DNA from: Chitinophaga sp. Cy-1792
GTDB taxonomy: Bacteria; Bacteroidota; Bacteroidia; Chitinophagales; Chitinophagaceae
Direction of reading: 5' to 3'
NCBI RefSeq assembly: GCF_011752935.1
Contig: NZ_VWWO01000001.1
Location: forward strand, 2,728,001-2,792,000
Length of the DNA stretch: 64,000 nucleotides
The notes under the pieces are model-generated. The model saw only the letters and a program-made list of their open reading frames with translations. It had not been told where the DNA came from and searched no databases. Position numbers and translations under genes: made by a program. Numbering within the stretch: position 1 is the stretch's first letter; each line of letters begins with the position of its first letter. Shown in pieces: positions 29,335 to 37,695 of the stretch.

Positions 29335-30195
29335 TTATTTCTTGCGTGAAAAGAAACGCAGGATTTTGCTGATGATTTTATCGTTAGACCCCAGCATACC
29401 TTTGATGTCTGTATAAACCGCCACCATGGTGTTATCCAGTTTCACCATAAATTTCTTCTTTTCTTCTCCCGGACGTGTCATATAGTGGGTAGCCCGACGG
29501 TATGGCTGCGCTTCTTCGGTATAATAGTAGAGCGCGATTGACCTTCTGTGTTTGTCTTCCGGACAGTTGGTAGGTTCCGGGTGACCGTGATAGGAATCGG
29601 CATCTGTATTGAATACTACGCAGCGGTTAAAGATGGGCAGTACTTTTCTTTCACATGCCTGCATCTGGGTATCCCATAATTCCAGTTTGCCGCCCCATTC
29701 TTCTTCCCAGTCGGGGTTGAGGTAAACGAGTACGTTTACACGACGTTGCCAGTTACGGTGGTGAGGGTGAACGGTGAAATCGGCATGGATATTCAGGAAG
29801 CCGCCTCTTTTAGACTGGTGTATGCCACCGCCTTCCATCATGTCGTCTTTCATGAGGCCTTCAATACCTGTCAGTTCACTGAGGAACGCCAGGAATTCAG
29901 GGGAATTCAGTTCGTTGATGGTTCGCTGGATGGTTGCCGGTAACAGGTCTTTGTTATTGAGTCCGGCTTTGTTTTCATTATAATGAACATAATTGATCCA
30001 GCCATCGCCTTCATTAAGTTTGTCAAACTCCCGCACACACTCTTTCAGGACATCGGGGTTGAGGAAGTTTTCCATTACAATGTGAGGATAAGGACTGGCA
30101 CCCTGGTATTCGTTGCTAAGCGCAGGGAGCTGAGCTGTCCAATGGGCATAATCAAATAGTTGCACCTGATGTGCCGTTTCCGTGATGGTTTGCAC
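29335..30195 (-). CDS. 2-oxoglutarate/Fe(II)-dependent oxygenase
   Basis: A 286-residue enzyme of the prolyl-4-hydroxylase-like group. The iron ligands are His137 and Asp139 (NIHADF) and His203 (SYHGHP). Arg218 (RRSIALYYY) is placed to bind 2-oxoglutarate. VLVYLNPDWEEEWGGKLELW is the typical strand pair. It hydroxylates an unknown protein or small-molecule substrate. It is convergent with the ArnT-like gene and shares its terminator. The 270-bp region upstream holds no gene. Confidence 0.93.
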   Translation of the reverse strand: MQTITETAHQVQLFDYAHWTAQLPALSNEYQGASPYPHIVMENFLNPDVLKECVREFDKLNEGDGWINYVHYNENKAGLNNKDLLPATIQRTINELNSPEFLAFLSELTGIEGLMKDDMMEGGGIHQSKRGGFLNIHADFTVHPHHRNWQRRVNVLVYLNPDWEEEWGGKLELWDTQMQACERKVLPIFNRCVVFNTDADSYHGHPEPTNCPEDKHRRSIALYYYTEEAQPYRRATHYMTRPGEEKKKFMVKLDNTMVAVYTDIKGMLGSNDKIISKILRFFSRKK

Positions 30196-30465
30196 TGTAT
30201 TGTGTTTTAGAGAAATTGGAATTCAAAAGAAATCGGATAGAAATGGTTCCAATACCCTGGAGTTCAGCATTCATGTCACATGATGTGGCTTATTCTCATT
30301 TGGTTCTCTAAGGACTCCCGGGGGAATGTATAAATATATTGAAAATTGGAATTTAAATAAGTAATTTTTTTTGAGGCTTAACGGTTGCTTAACTTTTGGC
30401 CGGAAAAAATGGCTGAAAAGCGGACTAGTCTCACTCTTCAGGAGCGTGAAAAGAACCGTACCGGT

Positions 30466-31515
30466 TTAGCGTTTGTAACTGACATTTGGGAGACGTAGCG
30501 GCGTGGGGTTTGATTTGACCCAGTTTACAGCCAATTCACTTAACCGGGCGGTGTTTCCGGATTTTTTTATTACCTGTTCCACGAGTGCTTGCGTCTCAGT
30601 TAGTTCAGCTGGCGATAGCGGTGTGCCCTGGGATAGATAATCATTCAGTGCCTGTGCCATTTTTTTAAAATCGGCATCCCAGTTGATACCTCCATTGCCT
30701 TCCAGCTCGTTACCAATTCGCCCGGTAATGCGGATTACCTCGCCCTGGATGGAATCTGCGGCGCCACTTGAAGGTACCAATAATGTCCAGAGTTCCTCGT
30801 GTTGCTTTTGCCAGGTTGTTGCTGTTGTTGTAATGGGAGATATGCCATCGTGCAAAATGCGTTTGGGTATAGGTTTGGTGCCAAACAGAACATATAATTC
30901 CTGTAATGCATTACTATGTTCTTCTACAGATTCCCTGTTAAATTTTGCCCGGTGGAACTCAAACCTTTCCCCGATACGAGATACAGCAGCTTTCATCTCT
31001 TCGGTAATTTTAATACCTGCTTCCAGGTAGTTCCTGGAGATACTGGCTGTATGGATGATGTCAATATTATTACAGGTATTCAGGGCTACTTCCAAAGGTG
31101 TTTGCCCGGACTTATTCACTAATGTAGCTATCGCGCCGTGTTGCAGTAATATGGTGGTGTTTTTGGCATTATGCGCCTGAGCGGCGGCATGTAAGGGTGT
31201 ACCGTTGCTGTCCGGATTGGCATTTACATCAGCTCCCAGCGTTATTAGGCTTTCAATATTCCCAAAATGGCTTCCTGCACGATTGTGCAATGGGGTATTT
31301 CCATAAAGATCAGGGGTATGGAGATCTGCTCCCTGTTGAATCAGCCATGCCGCCAGTTCATGTGGACAACCATCAAATGCCAGTGCGGTCTGTTTATTGT
31401 ATCCGCCGGTCGCCTCCAGGGAACACTGATCAAAAATGGCAGTCAGTTCCTGCAGGCTTTTGGTTTTTAATTGTTCTTCAAAATCTTTGGGTAATGTTTT
31501 TCGTTTTGTTGCCAT
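30466..31515 (-). CDS. Ankyrin-repeat protein
   Basis: A 349-residue protein without signal peptide. About three to four ankyrin repeats cover 40-165 (LYGNTPLHNRAGSHFGNIES, NGTPLHAAAQAHNAKNTTIL, SGQTPLEVALNTCNN). A helical C-terminal region (about 170-349) of unknown type follows. It is the last gene of a three-gene operon, starting 3 bp after the previous stop. Ankyrin proteins with small orphan neighbours often act as immunity or interaction partners of polymorphic toxins, but no toxin is seen here. Confidence 0.85.
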   Translation of the reverse strand: MATKRKTLPKDFEEQLKTKSLQELTAIFDQCSLEATGGYNKQTALAFDGCPHELAAWLIQQGADLHTPDLYGNTPLHNRAGSHFGNIESLITLGADVNANPDSNGTPLHAAAQAHNAKNTTILLQHGAIATLVNKSGQTPLEVALNTCNNIDIIHTASISRNYLEAGIKITEEMKAAVSRIGERFEFHRAKFNRESVEEHSNALQELYVLFGTKPIPKRILHDGISPITTTATTWQKQHEELWTLLVPSSGAADSIQGEVIRITGRIGNELEGNGGINWDADFKKMAQALNDYLSQGTPLSPAELTETQALVEQVIKKSGNTARLSELAVNWVKSNPTPLRLPNVSYKR

Positions 31516-31518
31516 AGT

Positions 31519-32067
31519 TTATACCAAATTAAATAACCTTATACCATTAAGGAAATAATCTTTTTGTTGCATAGCAATTACAGGTGAGTTGCTGACCAGC
31601 TCACCTTTCTTGTCGAATACCGGTTCACTATATTCATTAACAAAATCAAAACTCACCATACTTTCCACGCATCTGATAATATTTTCATCGCATCCGGCAT
31701 AGGCTGGTTCGATACTAAAAGGAATGCCGGTATCCTGTAGTAATTGGACAACCTGCTCAAATGTAATGTTTTGTTGCGGACGAAGGAACCAGGTGTCCAA
31801 TTTCCAATGCTCGCCCTGATAATCAATCATATCAGCATGGTTGCTGCAATCTGATATCAGATGATCGTTTTGAATGCCAAATATCTTGCGGGTATCTGTC
31901 CGGAAGAAAAATTCGTACCATCCATATTGTATGATCTGTGTCTCACCACAATCTGTATAATCATAATTTTTTCCTAATTCCTGTATTACACTATCGATAG
32001 AGCTCCCCAGCGTAATGCTTCCCCAGTAGCCATTTATAATAAAATTTTTTAGGGAGATAAGTTGCAT
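31519..32067 (-). CDS. Hypothetical cytoplasmic protein of the ankyrin operon, gene 2
   Basis: A 182-residue soluble protein rich in acidic and aromatic residues, with no signal peptide. It opens FIINGYWGSITLGSSIDSVI, a layout I have seen in small proteins that scatter around toxin-immunity islands, but I cannot name the family. It is followed after 3 bp by the ankyrin gene and preceded by gene 1 after 30 bp. Confidence 0.65.
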   Translation of the reverse strand: MQLISLKNFIINGYWGSITLGSSIDSVIQELGKNYDYTDCGETQIIQYGWYEFFFRTDTRKIFGIQNDHLISDCSNHADMIDYQGEHWKLDTWFLRPQQNITFEQVVQLLQDTGIPFSIEPAYAGCDENIIRCVESMVSFDFVNEYSEPVFDKKGELVSNSPVIAMQQKDYFLNGIRLFNLV

Positions 32068-32097
32068 AGTATTTATTATTTTTAAAGAGCGATTGAT

Positions 32098-32661
32098 TCA
32101 CCAACCTATTGTCCGGTGTCGCCAGATAGCAACAATATTCGTATCTGCATGGTCTTCACCGGGATTGTTTTCATAAAGTCGATCCGATATCGAACATGCT
32201 TTTTCATAGTCACTGATCAGCCCATAATTATTTAATTCTGATGGCAGAAATGTTTCATCAAATCCGCTGCAGTTACTTAGTGCGCTGGTATCATAATAAT
32301 CGTCCATCAGGTCATATCCGAGGAAGTCGTAGTTGTCCAGCTGAATCAGGGAACAATCTGATTCAGGTTGAATAACGACTGTTAACAGGTTGAAACGTTT
32401 ATTCGTATCAGTTTTAGCTAATACATATTCAAGGGTTTTGAAACATCCCGTTTCAGCGTAGCCATTAAACACGAATTCCTTCCAATCATCATCATTGTCG
32501 CGGTCAGGCTCCACTAATACTTCATTCAGACAGGTATCCATAGAAACAAGTTCAGTGAGCTGGTATAGCCGGCTCCATTGAATGTACTTCGTCCAGGGGC
32601 TGTGGTCAGGTTCACTTTCTTTATCGAATCTTGCTCTGGCTGTATATAGAAACGTCATCAT
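32098..32661 (-). CDS. Hypothetical acidic cytoplasmic protein of the ankyrin operon, gene 1
   Basis: A 187-residue, strongly acidic protein with no signal peptide or membrane segment. It contains EPDRDNDDDWKEFVFNGYAE and a run of Asp/Tyr around 115-140. No family recognised. It is the first gene of the operon with the 182-residue protein and the ankyrin protein, divergent from the DUF2750 gene. Confidence 0.62.
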   Translation of the reverse strand: MMTFLYTARARFDKESEPDHSPWTKYIQWSRLYQLTELVSMDTCLNEVLVEPDRDNDDDWKEFVFNGYAETGCFKTLEYVLAKTDTNKRFNLLTVVIQPESDCSLIQLDNYDFLGYDLMDDYYDTSALSNCSGFDETFLPSELNNYGLISDYEKACSISDRLYENNPGEDHADTNIVAIWRHRTIGW

Positions 32662-32766
32662 CAGGTAATTAAATCAGCTAAATATAAAGAAAGTTAAATG
32701 TTGTTTTTCCAGATTTTTTAATACCATTCTTCCGTTATTTTGCAGGTAAACCGATAGTAAGTGCTT

Positions 32767-33153
32767 ATGAAGAAGATATCACAGCAAGAGTTGGAAAATG
32801 TCATTAAGCTGCCACCATACGAACGATACCAGTATACGATGAAATGGATTGCTGATGGGGAAGCTGTTTATGTGCTGGAAAATGATGATAATCTGGCGCT
32901 GGTAACAGTAGGAGAGGAAAAGGCAATACCTGTATGGAGTGCGGCGGAATATGCAAGCCTGTCAAACAATGGGGATTGGGCAGCCTTTGAGGTGATAGCC
33001 CTTTCACTGGAGGAATTTGAAGAACATCTGATACCGCTGATTGTAGAAAATAAATACCTGGTAAGTGTGTTTCCGGTAGATGCCAAAGCCGGATTTATAG
33101 TGACATTAGGCGAGTTTCTCCGCGACCTGGATGAAGAATTAAGTAACTATTAA
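32767..33153 (+). CDS. DUF2750-family protein
   Basis: A 128-residue soluble protein that fits DUF2750: LPPYERYQYTMKWIADGEAV, then KAIPVWSAAEYASL, and a closing FPVDAKAGFIVTLGEFLRDL. The upstream GTG at 32761 is possible, but the ATG at 32767 is preferred. The family has no established function that I know. It faces away from the ankyrin operon. Confidence 0.8.
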   Translation: MKKISQQELENVIKLPPYERYQYTMKWIADGEAVYVLENDDNLALVTVGEEKAIPVWSAAEYASLSNNGDWAAFEVIALSLEEFEEHLIPLIVENKYLVSVFPVDAKAGFIVTLGEFLRDLDEELSNY

Positions 33154-33160
33154 AGTATAG

Positions 33161-33200
33161 ATTGCATGCTCCATCGCCTTATGGGTACGGAGCATGCAAT
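33161..33200. terminator. Hairpin between convergent genes
   Basis: A perfect 12-bp stem (33161-33172 with 33189-33200) and 16-base loop, between the DUF2750 and EamA-family genes. The flanking U-runs are short, so termination may be only moderate. Confidence 0.6.
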
Positions 33201-33202
33201 TG

Positions 33203-34129
33203 TTAATTGGCCATGGCGGTGGCCTCTTCCAGCGAACTGTCGTCTACTTTTCGTTTAGTCGTTTTTGTTATCTTCCTGAAGTTAACTTCTGAAATAATGG
33301 TGCCCAGGAAAATAAGGCATCCTCCCAGCAGCAGGCGCCATGTCAGACTTTCATCCAGGATGAAAATGGCCGCTATGGCGGCAAATACCGGTTCAAACAG
33401 ATAGATAATCGCTACTTTTTCTGCCTTGATATATTTCTGTGCCATATTGGATACTGTATACATATAAGCTGTCGAAAACAGGGCACAGTAGCCTATTCCC
33501 ATCCAGAAGGTATGGGTGGAAGGCATCCAGTTGGCAGAAGGGTCGAACAGGGCCCATACCGCTGCAATCCCGGTGCAGGTAGCAAACATGGGGATAATGG
33601 TAGGCAGGATGTTTTTTGTACTCGCGTATTTCTCTACCTGTATTAAATAAATTGCAAACCCACCAGCACCGATAATGGTAAAAAGATCACCCAGGCCAAT
33701 AGCAAAATTTTCTTTCAGGGAGATGATCATCAGGCCTGCCAGCGCGATGAACGCTGCTGCCCATACTTTCAGGTCTACCGATGTTTTATAGAACACCAGT
33801 TTTATTACCGGAATAATGATCACTGAACTCCCTGCTATCAGGGCGCACTGCGATGCAGGGGTGCGTTTAATCCCCATCGTCTGGAAGATAATACCGAAGG
33901 CCAGCGGCAGCGCCAGCGAGGCACCGGCTGCGAAAACCTTTGGGGTGATCAGCTTCAGCTGCTTAGACAACGCAATAGACAGCGCTGTGGTGGCAAACAG
34001 AAAACGGTAGAAAAGGAAAGTTGAAGACGAAATATTTCCCATCGCCATTTTGGTAACGGGAAAAGAGATACCCCAAAAGGCGGTACCCAGTATCAGTAAT
34101 AATATAAAGGTAGTCTTCCTGTTCATCAT
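33203..34129 (-). CDS. EamA/DMT-family metabolite exporter
   Basis: A 308-residue inner-membrane protein with ten predicted helices in two EamA repeats (about 8-140 and 150-290). It has FWGISFPVTKMAMG in the first helix pair and LFEPVFAAIAAIFILDE in the second repeat. Such proteins export amino acids or other metabolites. Its start overlaps the stop of the upstream acetyltransferase by 4 bp, so export and acetylation of the same compound class is conceivable. The tail is Lys/Thr-rich and cytoplasmic. Confidence 0.93.
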   Translation of the reverse strand: MMNRKTTFILLLILGTAFWGISFPVTKMAMGNISSSTFLFYRFLFATTALSIALSKQLKLITPKVFAAGASLALPLAFGIIFQTMGIKRTPASQCALIAGSSVIIIPVIKLVFYKTSVDLKVWAAAFIALAGLMIISLKENFAIGLGDLFTIIGAGGFAIYLIQVEKYASTKNILPTIIPMFATCTGIAAVWALFDPSANWMPSTHTFWMGIGYCALFSTAYMYTVSNMAQKYIKAEKVAIIYLFEPVFAAIAAIFILDESLTWRLLLGGCLIFLGTIISEVNFRKITKTTKRKVDDSSLEEATAMAN

Positions 34130-34647
34130 GCCAGTATTTTCTTCATCATGATATCTGTCTGAATGTCTTCTCCCAGTTTGAAGACGTGTGTATCAAAGGG
34201 TTCAAATCCGTTTTTCCTGTAAAAATTCAGGGCACGGTGGTTTTCTTCCCAAACGCCCAGCCATACAAAAGGCGCTTGTTCCTGCAAGGCTATCTCCAGG
34301 GCTTTCTCTACTAATATCTGACCTACTTTCCTGCCATGGTATTCACTGAGCACATAGATGCGTTCGATTTCATACGCGCTGTCGGCCTGTTCTTCCGTTT
34401 GAGCGGTGCCGGTATTCAGTTTCAGGTAACCAATTACCTGGTTTTCCAGTTGTGCAAAATAGAAGAAGGAGCCTGGAGTATTCACTTCTTTAGTCAGCTG
34501 TTCTATCGAAAATTTTTCTTCCAGGTATTGTGCCATATTTTCCTCAGAGGTATGAGGAGAGAAGGTTTCGAAGAATATCTTCCTGCCAATGGATTGCAGC
34601 GTAGGTACGTCCGCTGTGGTGATAGGTACGATCTGTATTGGTTCCAT
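34126..34647 (-). CDS. GNAT-family N-acetyltransferase
   Basis: A 173-residue acetyl-CoA-dependent acetyltransferase. The acetyl-CoA-binding motif A is IYVLSEYHGRKVGQILVEKA (the Q/RxxGxG/A type, here about 112-131). The C-terminal motif is ENHRALNFYRKNGFE. The substrate is unknown, probably an amine or amino acid. It overlaps the EamA exporter by 4 bp and follows a second GNAT by 12 bp, so the three form one minus-strand operon. Confidence 0.93.
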   Translation of the reverse strand: MEPIQIVPITTADVPTLQSIGRKIFFETFSPHTSEENMAQYLEEKFSIEQLTKEVNTPGSFFYFAQLENQVIGYLKLNTGTAQTEEQADSAYEIERIYVLSEYHGRKVGQILVEKALEIALQEQAPFVWLGVWEENHRALNFYRKNGFEPFDTHVFKLGEDIQTDIMMKKILA

Positions 34648-34659
34648 GATTGAAGTGAA

Positions 34660-35112
34660 TTAATATAGCGGTAAGGTAAAGCGTACTTTGTTTTTGCCGA
34701 TGCCTCCGATGCGTTTATAGAATCTGATGGCCCGTTCATTGAAGTCAGGAGTTTGCCACTGCATATTGACACAGTTGTTGCTATGTCCTACAGCCTGGAT
34801 CTCATCCATCAGTATCCTGCCTATGCCCAGGTTCCTGTATGCCTCCTCAATGTAAAGGCAGTCCAGGTAAACAAACTGTTGGGCATCCCATGTAGAGAAG
34901 TCGAAGGTATAGGTAGCATAACCTATTACTTCATCATCCACAACAGCAACCAGGCATTTCAATGTCTTGTCGTTGCCAAACAATGCTTCGTGTAGCCGTT
35001 CTTTTTTGCCGTCTGGCGTATATGCTGCCTGTTCATATGCGGCATGTGCTGCACATAGTTGAATCAGTTTGTCCAGATCGGTTTCTTCGCAGGGCCTGAT
35101 ATGATAGCTCAT
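34660..35112 (-). CDS. GNAT-family N-acetyltransferase
   Basis: A 150-residue acetyltransferase with motif A LYIEEAYRNLGIGRILMDEI (about 86-105) and the end motif NERAIRFYKRIGG. It is first in the operon with the second GNAT and the EamA exporter and is divergent from the LysR regulator, which may control it. Substrate unknown. Confidence 0.93.
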   Translation of the reverse strand: MSYHIRPCEETDLDKLIQLCAAHAAYEQAAYTPDGKKERLHEALFGNDKTLKCLVAVVDDEVIGYATYTFDFSTWDAQQFVYLDCLYIEEAYRNLGIGRILMDEIQAVGHSNNCVNMQWQTPDFNERAIRFYKRIGGIGKNKVRFTLPLY

Positions 35113-35177
35113 CTTTGATCGCTTTTACTGTTTCTTTCTGCCACAAAGCTACTTCGGCTTTTAATGCTGAAAAATGC

Positions 35178-35211
35178 TATTTTTGAATGGAATGATGCAA
35201 AAAATGCATCA
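35178..35211 (+). promoter_or_regulatory. lysR promoter -7 element and overlapping palindromic operator
   Basis: TATTTTTG (35178-35185) matches TAnnTTTG. Just downstream lies TGATGC-N7-GCATCA (35193-35211), a perfect inverted repeat of the T-N11-A type used by LysR regulators, placed where it would block lysR transcription. This also argues for the start at 35218. Confidence 0.6.
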
Positions 35212-35217
35212 ATTGGC

Positions 35218-36081
35218 ATGACTATACAACAAATAGAATATTTTTTGCAATTGTCAGAGGAGCTGCACTACTGGCGGACATCCTACAAGGTCAACATTAC
35301 GCAGTCTGTATTGAGCAGGCAGATCAAAGCACTGGAGGACGAGTTGCAGGTGACCCTGTTTAACAGATCCAACCGTAAGGTGGAGCTGACACCTGCCGGG
35401 AAGTTCCTGCAGCAGCAGTGGAAGCCATTGATCGATCAGGTGAATGCCTCGGCGCTCTATGCCCGTAAAATTCATAAAGGAGAGGGTGGAGATATTGTCA
35501 TCAATCATCCCGGGTCGATTACCTATGATATTTTACCCGACGTTCTCGCGCGCGTAACGGCAGAATACCCGGAGATCAAGGTGGAACTGGTACAGATCAG
35601 GCATTCCCAGGAAATAGAGATGTTGAAGGCCTTTAAAATAGATTTATGTTATAGCAGACATAAGCACGAAGACGAGTTGCTGACCTCCGTGCTCATACGG
35701 CACGACAGCCTGGCGCTGATGGTACCTGCCGCCCATCCGATAGTTGCTGCAGCTGATATTACGCGGGAAACCTTGCAGCAGGAGCGTTTTATTCTCTCCA
35801 CCTTTACAGATGGGGAAACCTTTGGTATGAAGATGGAAGAAGTGTTTTCTGCCTATGGGATTGACCCGGCGGTTCGTTTTGAGTCGGACTTTGGATCAGT
35901 GATCATGAGCCTGGTCAAAAAGGGTTTAGGCATTTCCGTTATACCATATTCTTATTCCCTGGCTAATTATCCGGGCGTCCGGTTTGTACCCTTACCATTT
36001 GAAGTGCCGCTGTACCTGATCTGGCGGAAGAATGAAGAAAACGAAGTGATAAGGAATGTCCTGGATATTTTAATAAAGTAG
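35218..36081 (+). CDS. LysR-family transcriptional regulator
   Basis: A 287-residue regulator. The N-terminal winged helix is MTIQQIEYFLQL then TQSVLSRQIKALEDEL. The periplasmic-binding-protein-like effector domain spans about 90-285. The in-frame ATG at 35164 would place the promoter and palindrome inside the gene and add 18 atypical residues, so 35218 is chosen. It is divergent from the GNAT-GNAT-EamA operon, its likely target. The effector is unknown. Confidence 0.93.
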   Translation: MTIQQIEYFLQLSEELHYWRTSYKVNITQSVLSRQIKALEDELQVTLFNRSNRKVELTPAGKFLQQQWKPLIDQVNASALYARKIHKGEGGDIVINHPGSITYDILPDVLARVTAEYPEIKVELVQIRHSQEIEMLKAFKIDLCYSRHKHEDELLTSVLIRHDSLALMVPAAHPIVAAADITRETLQQERFILSTFTDGETFGMKMEEVFSAYGIDPAVRFESDFGSVIMSLVKKGLGISVIPYSYSLANYPGVRFVPLPFEVPLYLIWRKNEENEVIRNVLDILIK

Positions 36082-36107
36082 TTTTTTTATGTAGATGATG
36101 ATGTTTG

Positions 36108-36866
36108 TTAATGAATGATTTTTACTGCCTTTCCTTTCAGCTGTGCGGCCTGCGTGGCGCTGAGTTCCTTGTCTGTCACCAGGGCTGTCAATACCGATAG
36201 CGGTGCAAATTTCAGGTAGCTATCCTTTCCGATTTTCGAGGAATCACACAATACATATAATTTGTCTGCGCTGCCGGCCATGGCAGTGCTGATGCCTGCT
36301 TCCTTTTCGCTGAAGGCGCTGAGCCCATTTTTCACCGACAGGCCATCCGTGCCGATAAAGGCTTTATCTGCGTGGTAGCTGTTGATATGTGCGATAGCTC
36401 TGTCGCCATGAATGGCTTTACGGCTGCCGTCCATTTCGCCGCCTGCAAGGTTTACCTGTATACCTGGTATGTCCATGAAAGCCGCTGCCACAGGCAGGGA
36501 GTTGGTAATGATACGTAAGGGAGAGATGTCTTTGAGGTGAGGGCACATGGTATATACGGTGCTGCCGCAATCCATAAAAATAGTATCACCAGGTTTTACC
36601 AGTGCTGCTGCCAGTTTGCCTATATGTTTTTTCCTGGAGACGCCTACGCTTTCTTTGTCATCAAAAGCGGTAAACGGATGTTTCTCCGGTGCTTTCATGG
36701 CGCCGCCATGCGTGCGTATCAGCAGTGCTTCATCGGCCAGCTGCTGTAAGTCCCTGCGGATGGTTACCGCCGAAATGCCCAGCTCATCTGCTATTTCCTG
36801 CACTTCCATGCTTTCCTTTCTGTCAAGGATTTTAAGAATCTTTCTTTTTCTCTCCGGATATCCCAT
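36108..36866 (-). CDS. DeoR/GlpR-family transcriptional regulator
   Basis: A 252-residue repressor. Its DNA-binding domain (1-57) reads VQEIADELGISAVTIRRDLQ and LIRTHGGA, the DeoR signature. The C-terminal sugar-phosphate-sensing domain (about 75-250) has FMDCGSTVYTMC and DKAFIGTDGLS. DeoR proteins are released by phosphorylated sugars. It is divergent from nudK across only 53 bp that hold operator-like repeats, so autoregulation and control of nudK are likely. Confidence 0.94.
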   Translation of the reverse strand: MGYPERKRKILKILDRKESMEVQEIADELGISAVTIRRDLQQLADEALLIRTHGGAMKAPEKHPFTAFDDKESVGVSRKKHIGKLAAALVKPGDTIFMDCGSTVYTMCPHLKDISPLRIITNSLPVAAAFMDIPGIQVNLAGGEMDGSRKAIHGDRAIAHINSYHADKAFIGTDGLSVKNGLSAFSEKEAGISTAMAGSADKLYVLCDSSKIGKDSYLKFAPLSVLTALVTDKELSATQAAQLKGKAVKIIH

Positions 36867-36873
36867 TTTAATC

Positions 36874-36914
36874 TATATTTGATAAAAATAATCAAAATTG
36901 ATCAAATTTAATCA
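36874..36914. promoter_or_regulatory. Face-to-face deoR/nudK promoters with operator-like repeats
   Basis: On the plus strand TATATTTG (36874-36881) is a -7 element for nudK. On the minus strand TAAATTTG (36903-36910) is one for deoR. Between and over them lie TTTGAT-N7-ATCAAA (36878-36896), the palindrome TTGATCAA (36898-36905) and AATCA (36910-36914). These are repeated TTGAT/ATCAA half-sites as expected for a DeoR operator. Confidence 0.6.
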
Positions 36915-36919
36915 TTTAT

Positions 36920-37498
36920 ATGCAACCCGAAGTAAAAATAATTGCTAAAGAAGTCTTATCAGATAACTGGTACACACTGTATAAGGTAACCTACGACTAT
37001 AAAACCAGAAATGCCGGATGGCAGACGCATACACGCGAAGCCTATGACCGCGGCAATGGTGCCGTGATCCTGCTGTACAACCCCGCCAACAGCCACGTTA
37101 TCCTGACGAATCAATTCCGCCTGCCTTCCTTTATCAACGGAAACCCCAGCGGTATGCTGATAGAGGCCTGCGCAGGATTACTGGATGAAAACGAGCCGGA
37201 AGACTGTATCCGCAGAGAGGCCGAAGAAGAAACCGGTTTCCGTATTCATGATGTGCGCAAAATATTTGAGGCGTATATGTCGCCGGGATCTGTAACCGAG
37301 GTGCTGCACTTTTTTGTGGCGGAATATAGTCCGGCAATGAAAATCAGCGATGGGGGCGGACTGGAGCATGAACAGGAAGAGATAGAAGTAATGGAACTGC
37401 ACATAGATAAAGCGATGGATATGATAGCCAATGGTGAGATAAAAGATGGAAAGACGATTATGTTATTACAGTATGTGAAGCTGCAGGGTTTGGTGTAA
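36920..37498 (+). CDS. nudK: Nudix hydrolase, GDP-mannose pyrophosphatase
   Basis: A 192-residue enzyme that splits GDP-mannose to GMP and mannose 1-phosphate. The match to E. coli NudK, as I remember it, runs the full length: LSDNWYTLYKVTYD, TREAYDRGNGAVILLYN, then AGLLDENEPEDCIRREAEEE (Nudix box with the metal-binding EExxxTG glutamates) and YMSPGSVTEVLHFFVAEY. Divergent DeoR control fits a sugar-nucleotide role. Confidence 0.93.
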   Translation: MQPEVKIIAKEVLSDNWYTLYKVTYDYKTRNAGWQTHTREAYDRGNGAVILLYNPANSHVILTNQFRLPSFINGNPSGMLIEACAGLLDENEPEDCIRREAEEETGFRIHDVRKIFEAYMSPGSVTEVLHFFVAEYSPAMKISDGGGLEHEQEEIEVMELHIDKAMDMIANGEIKDGKTIMLLQYVKLQGLV

Positions 37499-37672
37499 TT
37501 AAACTTCCCGCTATACCTGAACCCTTTATTATGCTATGTTTCCGGCTAATATAGCACCGGAATCCGACAATTAACGACTAGCTAAAACAGGAAAATAGTA
37601 GGAAATTGAGCGCAGTTGTGTTGGTTGAATGTTGGTGGCGCCAGTCACCAGCTACTATGGCTGTTTGCAGTG

Positions 37673-37686
37673 AACATTATAATGTT
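37673..37686. promoter_or_regulatory. Perfect 14-bp palindrome before the GH2 gene
   Basis: AACATTATAATGTT is a complete palindrome ending nine bases before the GH2 ATG. Its position suits a repressor operator; no regulator is known. A looser inverted repeat TGGTG-N8-CACCA lies near 37632-37650. Confidence 0.4.
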
Positions 37687-37695
37687 ATATAGCAT

